A stretch of DNA of 17,202 bases from positions 1 through 17,202 of the forward strand of contig DBLF01000124.1 in the NCBI GenBank assembly GCA_002297965.1, in the 5' to 3' direction. The position numbers and the translations under genes are program-made. Source of the stretch: Candidatus Segatella papionis. GTDB taxonomy: Bacteria > Bacteroidota > Bacteroidia > Bacteroidales > Bacteroidaceae. Under the pieces are notes generated by a model, which was not told the origin of the DNA, made no database searches, and worked only from the letters and a program-made list of their open reading frames with translations. Position 1 is the first letter of the stretch; each line of letters begins with the position of its first letter. Of the stretch, positions 7,433 to 14,709 are shown one piece after another.

Positions 7433-9169
7433 ATGAACATTGATCTCGACAATGCGGAGTTGCAGAACGCACTCCAAATCATACAGTTTACCCGTCGCTC
7501 GCTTTTCCTCACTGGAAAGGCGGGGACGGGTAAATCTACTTTTCTGCGCTACATCGCAGCCAATACCAAGAAGAAACACATCATTCTAGCCCCTACAGGC
7601 ATCGCAGCCATCAATGCGGGCGGAAGCACCTTGCACAGTTTCTTCAAGTTGCCTTTTCATCCGCTCTTGCCCAACGACAGCATGTATAGCGTACGCAATA
7701 TCCGCAACACGCTGAAATATAATTCCGAGAAAATCAAGATTATCCGCGAGGTGGAGCTTATCATCATCGACGAGATCAGTATGGTGCGTGCCGACATCAT
7801 CGATTTCATCGACAAGGTGCTGCGTGTGTATTGCCGCAATATGCGAGAGCCCTTTGGCGGCAAGCAGCTTCTGCTGGTGGGCGACATTTACCAGCTAGAG
7901 CCTGTAGTGAGGGAGGACGACCGCAAGCTGCTGAATCCATTCTATCGCAGCAGCTTCTTTTTCGATGCCAAGATATTCCAACAGTTCCAATTGGTAAGCA
8001 TCGAACTGAGGAAGGTATATCGCCAAAGCGACCCTGTCTTCATCAACATCCTCGACCATATCCGCACCTCCCAGGCACAAATGAGAGACCTCCAACTGCT
8101 GAACCAGCGAGTGGGTGCCCCATTGGACGAAAGCGACTCCAAGCTCGCCATTACCCTCTCCACACGCCGCGACACCGTGGATTACATCAACAGCACAAAA
8201 CTGGAACAGCTACCTGGAGAGCCATGCCTCTTCCGTGGCAACATACAAGGCGAATTCCCGGAAAACAGTCTCCCAACGCCCATCGAACTATACTTGAAGA
8301 CAGGAGCACAAATTATCTTCATCAAGAACGACATCGAGCACCAGTGGGTAAACGGCACCCTGGGCACCATCATCGGATTCGACGACGAGGAAGATGCCAA
8401 GATATACGTCAGAACCGAAAACGGACAGGACGTGATGGTGGAGCCTGCCGCCTGGAGCAATATGCGCTACCATTTCAACGAGGTGGAGAAAAAGATAGAA
8501 GAGGAGGAAATCGGAAGATACGAGCAATACCCCATCCGATTGGCATGGGCGATAACCGTGCACAAGAGCCAGGGACTGACCTTCAACCAAGTGAAAATAG
8601 ACTTCACGGGAGGTGTATTCGCCGGAGGACAAACCTACGTGGCACTCTCACGCTGCACCAGCCTGGAAGGCATCAGTCTGCAAGAACCCATCCGACAGAG
8701 CGAGATATTCGTGCGCAACGAAGTAAAGCAGTTTGCACGCCAATACAACAACCCACAAGCCATCAACACTGCCTTGGTGCAGAGTAAGGCTGACAGACAA
8801 TACCACGATGCCGTGAAAGCTTACGACAGGGGCGATATGCAGGGAGCACTCGACAACTTCTTCCTCGCCATCCACAGCCGCTACGACATCGAACAACCGC
8901 TTGCCAAGCGATTTATTCGCAAGAAACTCAACAAGGTGAACGAGCTGCAAGCTGAGAACGAACGTTTGAGAGAAGTCATCAAGCAAAAGGATGAGGAAAA
9001 GAAAAAACAGGAAAAGTTCCTGAAACGCCTTGCTACGGAATACGTTATCATGGGCAAGGAATGCGAAAAGGAAGGCATGAAAGAGGCTGCCATCATCAAT
9101 TACAAGAAAGCCTTGACGCTCTGTCCCACTCACCCCGAGGCCAAGAGAAGGATCAAGCATCTGAAATAA
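7433..9169 (+). CDS. Pif1/RecD-like SF1B helicase with C-terminal TPR region
   Basis: A 578-residue cytosolic protein. The helicase core has Walker A GKAGTGKST (residues 28-36), motif Ia LAPTGIAAINAGGSTLHSFF (52-71), Walker B IIDEIS (111-116, Asp113 and Glu114), motif III LLVGDIYQLEPV (147-158), and the late motifs TVHKSQGLTF (375-384) and YVALSRCTS (402-410). This set matches 5'-3' Pif1-like superfamily 1B DNA helicases. After the core comes a TPR-like repeat (about 455-485, DRGDMQGALDNFFLAI), a charged coiled-coil (about 500-535, ELQAENERLREV) and a second TPR (about 536-572, EGMKEAAIINYKKALTLCP). The tail suggests docking of a partner protein, but the partner is unknown. The gene follows the PBP on the same strand after the heptad arrays and ends at a bidirectional terminator. 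Helicase assignment is firm; the in vivo role (replication forks, G-quadruplexes, recombination) is inference. Confidence 0.92.
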   Translation: MNIDLDNAELQNALQIIQFTRRSLFLTGKAGTGKSTFLRYIAANTKKKHIILAPTGIAAINAGGSTLHSFFKLPFHPLLPNDSMYSVRNIRNTLKYNSEKIKIIREVELIIIDEISMVRADIIDFIDKVLRVYCRNMREPFGGKQLLLVGDIYQLEPVVREDDRKLLNPFYRSSFFFDAKIFQQFQLVSIELRKVYRQSDPVFINILDHIRTSQAQMRDLQLLNQRVGAPLDESDSKLAITLSTRRDTVDYINSTKLEQLPGEPCLFRGNIQGEFPENSLPTPIELYLKTGAQIIFIKNDIEHQWVNGTLGTIIGFDDEEDAKIYVRTENGQDVMVEPAAWSNMRYHFNEVEKKIEEEEIGRYEQYPIRLAWAITVHKSQGLTFNQVKIDFTGGVFAGGQTYVALSRCTSLEGISLQEPIRQSEIFVRNEVKQFARQYNNPQAINTALVQSKADRQYHDAVKAYDRGDMQGALDNFFLAIHSRYDIEQPLAKRFIRKKLNKVNELQAENERLREVIKQKDEEKKKQEKFLKRLATEYVIMGKECEKEGMKEAAIINYKKALTLCPTHPEAKRRIKHLK

Positions 9170-9185
9170 AAAGATTTTAGCAAAT

Positions 9186-9224
9186 AAAAACTCCCAGACG
9201 ACCTTATTTCGTCTGGGAGTTTTT
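9186..9224. terminator. Bidirectional intrinsic terminator, helicase / lptD
   Basis: A perfect 16-bp stem (arms 9186-9201 and 9209-9224) with a 7-nt loop (CCTTATT). The arms begin with five A and end with five T, so a U tract follows the GC-rich part of the stem (CTCCCAGAC) on either strand. It separates the convergent helicase and lptD genes. Confidence 0.95.
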
Positions 9225-9280
9225 ATTAAAATATTAATTGTTACTGTTATTACTTTTCTAGCTCAACTTCAAAGCTTTTT

Positions 9281-12121
9281 CTAGTACCATTTCACTGCAT
9301 TAGAATAGCCACTTCGCTTATCATACTTCAAGGCATCCGTCAACGTTGCCGCATTACAACGGAAAGTGAAGTTGTAGCTGGTATATGGCGCAAGCACCAC
9401 CGAGCAGCTCATATTGAAGCAGTGTAGGTCGCGAGCCAAGCTGGCTGTTGTCATACTAATCTTCGAGTTCTCGAAGTCGTAACCAGAAGAGAAACTGATG
9501 TTCCAACCATCACTGATGCGAATGTTGCCACTCATATTCAGTGTCTGGGTGAACTTGTATGGATAACGCATTGTCTTCTCATTGAACTTCTCACGACGAG
9601 TATCCTCTCGCATCGTGACACCATAACCAAAGGTCAACGACCAAGGCATCTTGAATGCCATATAGCCATCCGAGTCGGTCTTGGCCTTGCCACCGCCGCT
9701 CTTCTTGGCAGAAGTCTTTCCCTTCTCCATCGTATCATCCACGTTGCTCTCGATGTCGGTATCCATACCGTCGTCGTCATCATCCTTGCGCTTGTTCTTG
9801 TCCTTGTCGTCATCATCACTGCCACCACCGAAGAGTTTCTTCAGTTTCTCGGGATTGAGGGTGAACGAGAAGTTCTGCGACATGCCTTGGAATCGTCCAA
9901 ATCGACCCTTGCCCCACTCTGTGTGGTTGCCCACATAGACATTGCCTTGGTCATCCAGCTCATAAGCGTAGGTGGCGAAGACGGCGTTCATATTGAACGT
10001 GTAGTTCTTCCACCACTTCAATCGCAAGTTGATGTTCATATCGCTCCAAGGGCGAACCTTGGCTGCGGTGTTATAGCTCATGCTGATGTCGAACGCATCG
10101 ATAAGACTTATCTTTTTGATACTGTCGTTCTTGTCCTTCCACTTCATCTCCAGGTTGTTGCCCAAGGTGAAGCTGATGTTGCCGCTCTTGCCTTTGCCTG
10201 GCACACCATACAACTCATTCTGATAAGGAGAATAACTTACTAAAGATACGTTACCATCGGCATCGGTCTTCTGGTAAGTGTCCCAGTAGCCATATCGGGA
10301 TGCGCCGAAGTCAGGGGCATAGCTGAAGCTCACCGTAGGGGTGACTACGTGACGAATGGTCTGTATCTTATCGCCAAACAGTTTGCGGCTAGGGGTCCAG
10401 AAACCATATATCTTCGTAGAGAGTCCCACACTCATGTTCCAGTTATACACGTTGTGGAATCCATAAGTAGTATCGCTCTTCTCCGTTTGCGTAGCCGTAT
10501 CCCACGATTTCTCCACCTTGTTGGTGTACATACGGTCGGTGAAGTTGAACGAAGGTGTTACGTTGATATACTTAAACAGCGTAAACGATGCACTGATAGG
10601 AATCTGATGCTGCCATCCATTGCGCCAATCCTTGATGAGGGAGCTGTGCATCAGCTTATCCTCCTTGGTATTGATGCTGTTGGAGATATGTCCGGTATAG
10701 CTCATCGCAATCTTCTCATACCATTTCTCGTCGCCCACCATCTTTTTTCTGCGGAACGGATAGAAACGAGCGATGCTGATGTTGAGGTCTGGCAGGGTCA
10801 TCGCAATACTAGAGTCTCGCATGTTCTGCGAGAGGTTGGCAGTAGAGCTAAGCGACATGCCGATGCTAGAGAAAGTAGTACTCCAACTGACAGAAGAGGT
10901 TCTCGTACTCTGCGTCATCGTCTGAGGATTGTAGAGCGAGTTGAGGTTGTTGCGCTCATAGCTCGATGTGGCGAAGTTGACACTTGCCGAAAGCGAGCTA
11001 AACGGATTCGCCTTGCTGTCCTGGCGATGGCTCCACTGAATTTTGAAACTCTCCTGCTTGGCAAAGTCTGGCATACCTTTCTCGCCTGTTCTCGTGTCCT
11101 GGTAACTGAAATAGAAAGAACCAGAATACTTGTAACGCTTGCGATAGTTGCTGGCGGCAGAAATTCCCCACGAGCCTTTGGTATAGATTTCACCGAGAAG
11201 CTTCAAGTCCCACTTGTCGCTCATGGCAAAATAGTAACCACCATCACGAAGATAGAATCCTCGATCGCTCTCATCACCGTATGTTGGCATGATGAAACCA
11301 CTGCTATAGCTCTTGGTGAATGGGAAGAAACCGTAAGGGATACCCAGCGGCATAGGCACATCGCAAACCACAAGATAAGCAGGTCCGAAGACTACATCCT
11401 TGCCTGGTCGTACCTTGGCACGCGACAAAGAAATATAGAAATCAGGATGCGGATCATCGCAGGTGGTGTATCGTCCGTGCTGCAAGTAGATGACTCCCGA
11501 AGAGTCTCGCTTCGACTTCACACCCGAAAGGAATCCATCCTGTTGCTCAGTATATACATTATTAATAAGAGCCTTCTTGCTTTTGAAGTTAAATTTGATG
11601 GTGTCGGTATCGTAAGTGTCGCTGCCCATCTTGAAGATTGGCTTTCCCTTGATACCTCCATCGGCAGTAGAATCAGACGTACCACTAGCCTTGACATTAC
11701 TTTTGTCCAGGTCCATGGAGATGCGGTCGGAGCTAAGATCCATGTTCTCGTATTTCACGTTCGAGTTACCATAGAGGTGCGCCACCTTGCGGTGGGCATC
11801 ATATACCAGCGAGTCGTCTGCCTGATATTGCACAGGGGCATCGATACCTCCCGACTTCTTGCGATTGATGCTATCGAGCCGGATGCTATCATCCACCACC
11901 TTGTTATGTTGCCATATAGCCTTCTGCAAGGAATCCATCTTGGTAGTATCGGTGATCTCGTTGCCGAGCGAATCGACAAAGACGGAATCACCCACCGCCA
12001 CGGCAGTGGAATCAACCTGAGCCTTCTTTTTTTTCTTTTTAGCAGGCATACCAGGGTTTGCCACCATCATACACGATACGGTGACAAACAACAGTGCAGC
12101 TATAGTTGATTGTTTTCTCAT
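9281..12121 (-). CDS. lptD: LPS-assembly outer-membrane protein LptD (OstA family)
   Basis: A 946-residue outer-membrane beta-barrel that inserts lipopolysaccharide into the outer leaflet, the last step of the Lpt pathway. A Sec signal (about residues 1-27) leads into a KKKKKK stretch. An OstA/LptA-like beta-jellyroll region spans about 100-215 (DAHRKVAHLYGNSNVKYENM). The barrel follows from about 245, opening with the family hallmark PLGIPYGFFPF...SSGFIMPTYG (258-281). Long alternating strands run to a C-terminal aromatic residue (VKWY). Mature cysteines are only C221, C253, C901, C906 and C922. An Asp/Lys low-complexity insert at about 764-795 lies in a probable loop. The ATG overlaps the stop of the HD gene upstream (ATGA), implying translational coupling. 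It is the last gene of its operon, ending at the shared terminator. No LptE is visible. Identity is firm; the exact signal cleavage site is inferred. Confidence 0.92.
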   Translation of the reverse strand: MRKQSTIAALLFVTVSCMMVANPGMPAKKKKKKAQVDSTAVAVGDSVFVDSLGNEITDTTKMDSLQKAIWQHNKVVDDSIRLDSINRKKSGGIDAPVQYQADDSLVYDAHRKVAHLYGNSNVKYENMDLSSDRISMDLDKSNVKASGTSDSTADGGIKGKPIFKMGSDTYDTDTIKFNFKSKKALINNVYTEQQDGFLSGVKSKRDSSGVIYLQHGRYTTCDDPHPDFYISLSRAKVRPGKDVVFGPAYLVVCDVPMPLGIPYGFFPFTKSYSSGFIMPTYGDESDRGFYLRDGGYYFAMSDKWDLKLLGEIYTKGSWGISAASNYRKRYKYSGSFYFSYQDTRTGEKGMPDFAKQESFKIQWSHRQDSKANPFSSLSASVNFATSSYERNNLNSLYNPQTMTQSTRTSSVSWSTTFSSIGMSLSSTANLSQNMRDSSIAMTLPDLNISIARFYPFRRKKMVGDEKWYEKIAMSYTGHISNSINTKEDKLMHSSLIKDWRNGWQHQIPISASFTLFKYINVTPSFNFTDRMYTNKVEKSWDTATQTEKSDTTYGFHNVYNWNMSVGLSTKIYGFWTPSRKLFGDKIQTIRHVVTPTVSFSYAPDFGASRYGYWDTYQKTDADGNVSLVSYSPYQNELYGVPGKGKSGNISFTLGNNLEMKWKDKNDSIKKISLIDAFDISMSYNTAAKVRPWSDMNINLRLKWWKNYTFNMNAVFATYAYELDDQGNVYVGNHTEWGKGRFGRFQGMSQNFSFTLNPEKLKKLFGGGSDDDDKDKNKRKDDDDDGMDTDIESNVDDTMEKGKTSAKKSGGGKAKTDSDGYMAFKMPWSLTFGYGVTMREDTRREKFNEKTMRYPYKFTQTLNMSGNIRISDGWNISFSSGYDFENSKISMTTASLARDLHCFNMSCSVVLAPYTSYNFTFRCNAATLTDALKYDKRSGYSNAVKWY

Positions 12122-12660
12122 TCATTCTCAAAGATTCTCTCCCATTCCTGGAAGCGTTTCACTCCTTCCTCGCCAAACTTGGCGAGACTTTTCTCTGCCT
12201 TCTCTATCGACTTTTCTTTGTCGAGATGAGTCTTGCTGAAAAACTTGTCAGCATAGCAAATCACTTTTTCCTCCAGGGTTTCCGGCAGGAAGTCTTGGTG
12301 AGGAAGTGGCAGATTTTGTTCCTCGATTTGCTTGCAGGTGATGCCGGCACCAGTATGGCGCTCACATACCCGAGCATGACGTTCATACCCTTCCTTGCGC
12401 AACAATTCTGCCCCCAAACGTCCATGACAGATATAGGGTTGAGAACCGAAACACTGAATACCCGGAGCGTCTGTCAGGAAGATTCCGATGTCGTGAAGCA
12501 TCGCCGCTTCCTCCACAAACTGGGCATCCAAATGCAATTCGGGATGAGACGAAACAATCTGTAGCGCTTTTCGCGCTACAGATTGGCTATGGTTGATGAG
12601 GATATGGCGAAGCTCATTATCCTCAGGATAATACTTATCAATGATTGCTTGATAATTCAT
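12118..12660 (-). CDS. HD-domain metal-dependent phosphohydrolase
   Basis: A 180-residue soluble protein with the full HD-superfamily metal and catalytic pattern: His24 in INHSQSVA, His56-Asp57 in AAMLHDIG, His79 in ICHGRLGAELL, His102 in CERHTGAG and Asp138 in CYADKFF. HD proteins of this size hydrolyse nucleotides or other phosphate esters; the substrate here cannot be told from sequence. The C-terminal 40 residues are helical and charged (KSIEKAEKSLAKFGEEG). It lies 15 bp downstream of the carboxyltransferase and overlaps lptD by 4 bp (ATGA), so it is very probably in one transcript with both. There is no visible promoter of its own. A perfect 13-bp inverted repeat lies inside the coding sequence at codons 26-36. 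It is complete and apparently intact. Confidence 0.88.
   Translation of the reverse strand: MNYQAIIDKYYPEDNELRHILINHSQSVARKALQIVSSHPELHLDAQFVEEAAMLHDIGIFLTDAPGIQCFGSQPYICHGRLGAELLRKEGYERHARVCERHTGAGITCKQIEEQNLPLPHQDFLPETLEEKVICYADKFFSKTHLDKEKSIEKAEKSLAKFGEEGVKRFQEWERIFENE
12555..12585. repeat. Perfect 13-bp inverted repeat inside the HD gene
   Basis: CAATCTGTAGCGC at 12555-12567 and its exact complement GCGCTACAGATTG at 12573-12585 flank a 5-base loop (GAAAA in the mRNA sense). It encodes the QSVARKALQIV segment of the HD domain, about 75-105 nt after the start codon. There is no U tract, so it is not an intrinsic terminator. In the transcript it would be a very stable hairpin between the carboxyltransferase and the bulk of the HD-lptD message. 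Confidence 0.85.
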
Positions 12661-12675
12661 CTTAAAAAATCATTA

Positions 12676-14451
12676 TTACTCAGCGTTGCGCTCAATGTAA
12701 GCGATGACATCACCCTTGCGGATCTTGCTGCCCTGCTTAGCGTTGATTTCCACGAGCTTGCCACCAAGAGCGGCTGGCACGGTCTCAAACTCACCCCAAG
12801 GTGCGAGGATATAGCAGAATGCGTCGCCTTCCTTGTACTCCTTGCCGATGAATGGCTCTACGGCTGGCTGGCACTCGCCCTCGCCCTGGAACTCCCAGAA
12901 AATCTGACCTGCCACTGGTGCCACGATGGCATCAGCCTTGGCGTGCTTGAACTCTGCGAGCTGGGCTGGAGTCAATGTAGAGCCGAGCTTAGCGTCCTTA
13001 GCCTTCTGGAGGTCTGCCAAGAAGTTCTTCTTAGCCTGACCGCTCTTATAGTTGCGATACTGCTCTGGGTGCATGGCGAGCTCGAAGAGCTCCTCGTCGT
13101 CCTGACCATAGTCCCAACCGTTCTCGTCCATCTCCTTCTTGAAGTCGTCGAGGGCGTTGTGGAGCAATGTGTGAGCATCTACATCGGTGAACTCTCTGCC
13201 CTGCTTCTTGGCAAGCTCTACGAGCTCTGGAGCGATGGTTCCAGGAATCTTACCACTCTTGCCGAGAATCATACCCCACATAGAGTCGTCCATCATCACG
13301 AAGCGGCCCTTGCCCTGCTCCATGGTGAGGAGGTTCATCAAGGCGATGTTCTTGGTGTACTGGCTGAATGGAGTTACCAATGGAGGGTAACCTACGCGTG
13401 GCCATACATACTCTACCTCGTCGAAGAGCTTGATCAAGAGGTCGTCCATGGAGAGTTCCTCCTCGCCCTTCTTCTTGCGGATGTTGTTGATGGTCTGGCG
13501 CATGCCGCCGAGGTCTGCCATCATACTTCCCATCATACCACCAGGGAGACCGCAACCGAGCAAGAGGGATGACATAATCTTATTACCTGGGTTGATGAAG
13601 TAACCCAACCAGTCGTCGATGAACTCCTGTGTCAAGGCACGAGCCTTCATGTAAGCGCTCATATTGATCTCAGGCACCTCGAAGCCCTCGTTCTTCAGCA
13701 TACTGATCACAGAGATGATGTCTGGGTGAACCTTACCCCAAGACAATGGCTCGATGGCTGTGTCGATAATGTCGGCACCGTTGTTGCAAACCTCAAGGAT
13801 AGAAGCCATAGAGAGACCTGGACCAGAGTGACCGTGATACTGGATAAGGATGTTAGGATACTTATCCTTGATCATCTTGGTAAGCTTGCCGAGGAAAGCA
13901 GGCTGACCGATACCAGCCATATCCTTCAAACAAATTTCCTCTGCGCCAGCGGCGATGAGCTGGTCGGCAACGTTCATATAGTACTCAAGAGTATGTACAG
14001 GAGAATTGGTGATACAGAGCGCACACTGTGGAGTCATGCCACCCTCCTTGGCCCACTTGATGGAAGGAATGATGTTACGCACATCGTTCAGACCATCGAA
14101 GATACGGGTGATGTTGGTACCCTGCTTAGCCTTCACCTTATACATGAGGGCACGTACATCGTCAGGCACTGGGTACATGCGAAGAGCGTTCAGACCACGG
14201 TCGAGCATGTGAGTCTTGATACCAGCCTCATTGAAAGGCTTGCAGAATGCACGAACTGCCTCGTTAGGGTTCTCGCCTGCTAAGAGGTTCACCTGTTCGA
14301 AGGCACCACCATTCGTCTCTACACGGCTGAAGCAACCCATCTCGATGATAACTGGGGCAATCTTAGCCAACTGATCCTTACGTGGCTGGAACTTACCAGA
14401 ACTCTGCCACATGTCTCGATAAACGAGACTGAACTGAATTTTCTTCTTCAT
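12676..14451 (-). CDS. OadA/PycB-family carboxyltransferase lacking the biotin lysine
   Basis: A 591-residue protein related to oxaloacetate decarboxylase alpha and pyruvate carboxylase subunit B. The carboxyltransferase TIM barrel covers about residues 1-300, with the metal-site residues Asp13 (YRDMWQS), Lys176-Asp177 (CLKDMAG; the Lys is normally carbamylated), His206 and His208 (YHGHSGPG). Other hallmarks are RIFDGLNDVRN and ITNSPVHTLEYY. A helical conserved carboxylase region follows (about 300-480). The last 85 residues have a biotinyl-like fold (APVAGQIFW...GKLVEINAKQGSKIRKGDVIAYIE), but the AMKM acceptor motif is APWG (550-553), with Trp552 in place of the biotinylated Lys. The barrel motif usually reading RDAHQS has Trp for His. 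It probably works with a separate biotin carrier, or does something else. A TAATTTTG box at 14567-14560 lies upstream; HD and lptD genes follow directly. Confidence 0.85.
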   Translation of the reverse strand: MKKKIQFSLVYRDMWQSSGKFQPRKDQLAKIAPVIIEMGCFSRVETNGGAFEQVNLLAGENPNEAVRAFCKPFNEAGIKTHMLDRGLNALRMYPVPDDVRALMYKVKAKQGTNITRIFDGLNDVRNIIPSIKWAKEGGMTPQCALCITNSPVHTLEYYMNVADQLIAAGAEEICLKDMAGIGQPAFLGKLTKMIKDKYPNILIQYHGHSGPGLSMASILEVCNNGADIIDTAIEPLSWGKVHPDIISVISMLKNEGFEVPEINMSAYMKARALTQEFIDDWLGYFINPGNKIMSSLLLGCGLPGGMMGSMMADLGGMRQTINNIRKKKGEEELSMDDLLIKLFDEVEYVWPRVGYPPLVTPFSQYTKNIALMNLLTMEQGKGRFVMMDDSMWGMILGKSGKIPGTIAPELVELAKKQGREFTDVDAHTLLHNALDDFKKEMDENGWDYGQDDEELFELAMHPEQYRNYKSGQAKKNFLADLQKAKDAKLGSTLTPAQLAEFKHAKADAIVAPVAGQIFWEFQGEGECQPAVEPFIGKEYKEGDAFCYILAPWGEFETVPAALGGKLVEINAKQGSKIRKGDVIAYIERNAE

Positions 14452-14559
14452 TCTTATTATAAATTTCTTATATTCTTACTATATATAATTAATGTATAAG
14501 GATGCCATCCTTCCTAAACCACAAAAGCTCAAAAAGACACGGCATTCCATACCAAGGTG

Positions 14560-14567
14560 CAAAATTA
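14560..14567 (-). promoter_or_regulatory. Promoter -7 box for the carboxyltransferase-HD-lptD operon
   Basis: Minus-strand TAATTTTG (14567-14560) fits TAnnTTTG and is followed by CACC. No clear TTTG lies 19-20 bp upstream, so activation may need a regulator. The predicted start near 14554 gives a leader of about 100 nt before the ATG at 14451. Confidence 0.6.
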
Positions 14568-14609
14568 GCCAAAAAAATCGAGAAATCAGATATTTCCCTA
14601 TATCTTTTT

Positions 14610-14651
14610 ATATTTATTATGTTTCGGTTTCGAATATTTATGATGTTTCCG
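14610..14651. repeat. Pair of 18-bp direct repeats upstream of the operon promoter
   Basis: ATATTTATTATGTTTCGG at 14610-14627 recurs with two mismatches at 14634-14651, a 24-bp offset. On the minus strand the pair sits roughly 55-95 bp upstream of the predicted transcription start of the carboxyltransferase operon. That is a plausible place for a regulator binding site, but no regulator is identified. Confidence 0.5.
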
Positions 14652-14681
14652 AGTCCAAAGTTTCCTGGAACCTTCCATCAG

Positions 14682-14709
14682 ACTTCCAACTTCCAACTTC
14701 TTACTTACT
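14682..14709. repeat. Short heptad array at the 3' end of the lipoprotein gene
   Basis: Four 7-bp units beginning ACTT (ACTTCCA twice, ACTTCTT, ACTTACT) run without gaps from 14682 to 14709 and overlap the lipoprotein stop codon at 14705-14707. It is the third heptad-type array in the window; unlike the others its core is ACTT, without TTAA. Confidence 0.55.

Noticed and set aside
10349..12109. A 586-codon open frame antisense to lptD
   Set aside because: It is a shadow: the lptD reading on the other strand has signal peptide, family motifs and barrel pattern, while this translation has biased composition (His/Arg/Ile-rich) and no recognisable domain. Its length follows from codon bias in lptD.
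12059..12121. LptD as a lipoprotein because of Cys17 in the leader
   Set aside because: The residues before Cys17 (TVS) do not make a good lipobox and the family is a barrel exported with a signal I peptide.
12555..12585. Reading the 13-bp hairpin as an intrinsic terminator
   Set aside because: No T tract follows on either strand and it lies inside an intact HD-domain coding sequence, so it is listed as a structural repeat instead.
12583..13572. A 329-codon plus-strand frame opposite the HD and carboxyltransferase genes
   Set aside because: It crosses the junction of two well-supported genes in antisense and its Leu/Glu/Val-rich product matches nothing.
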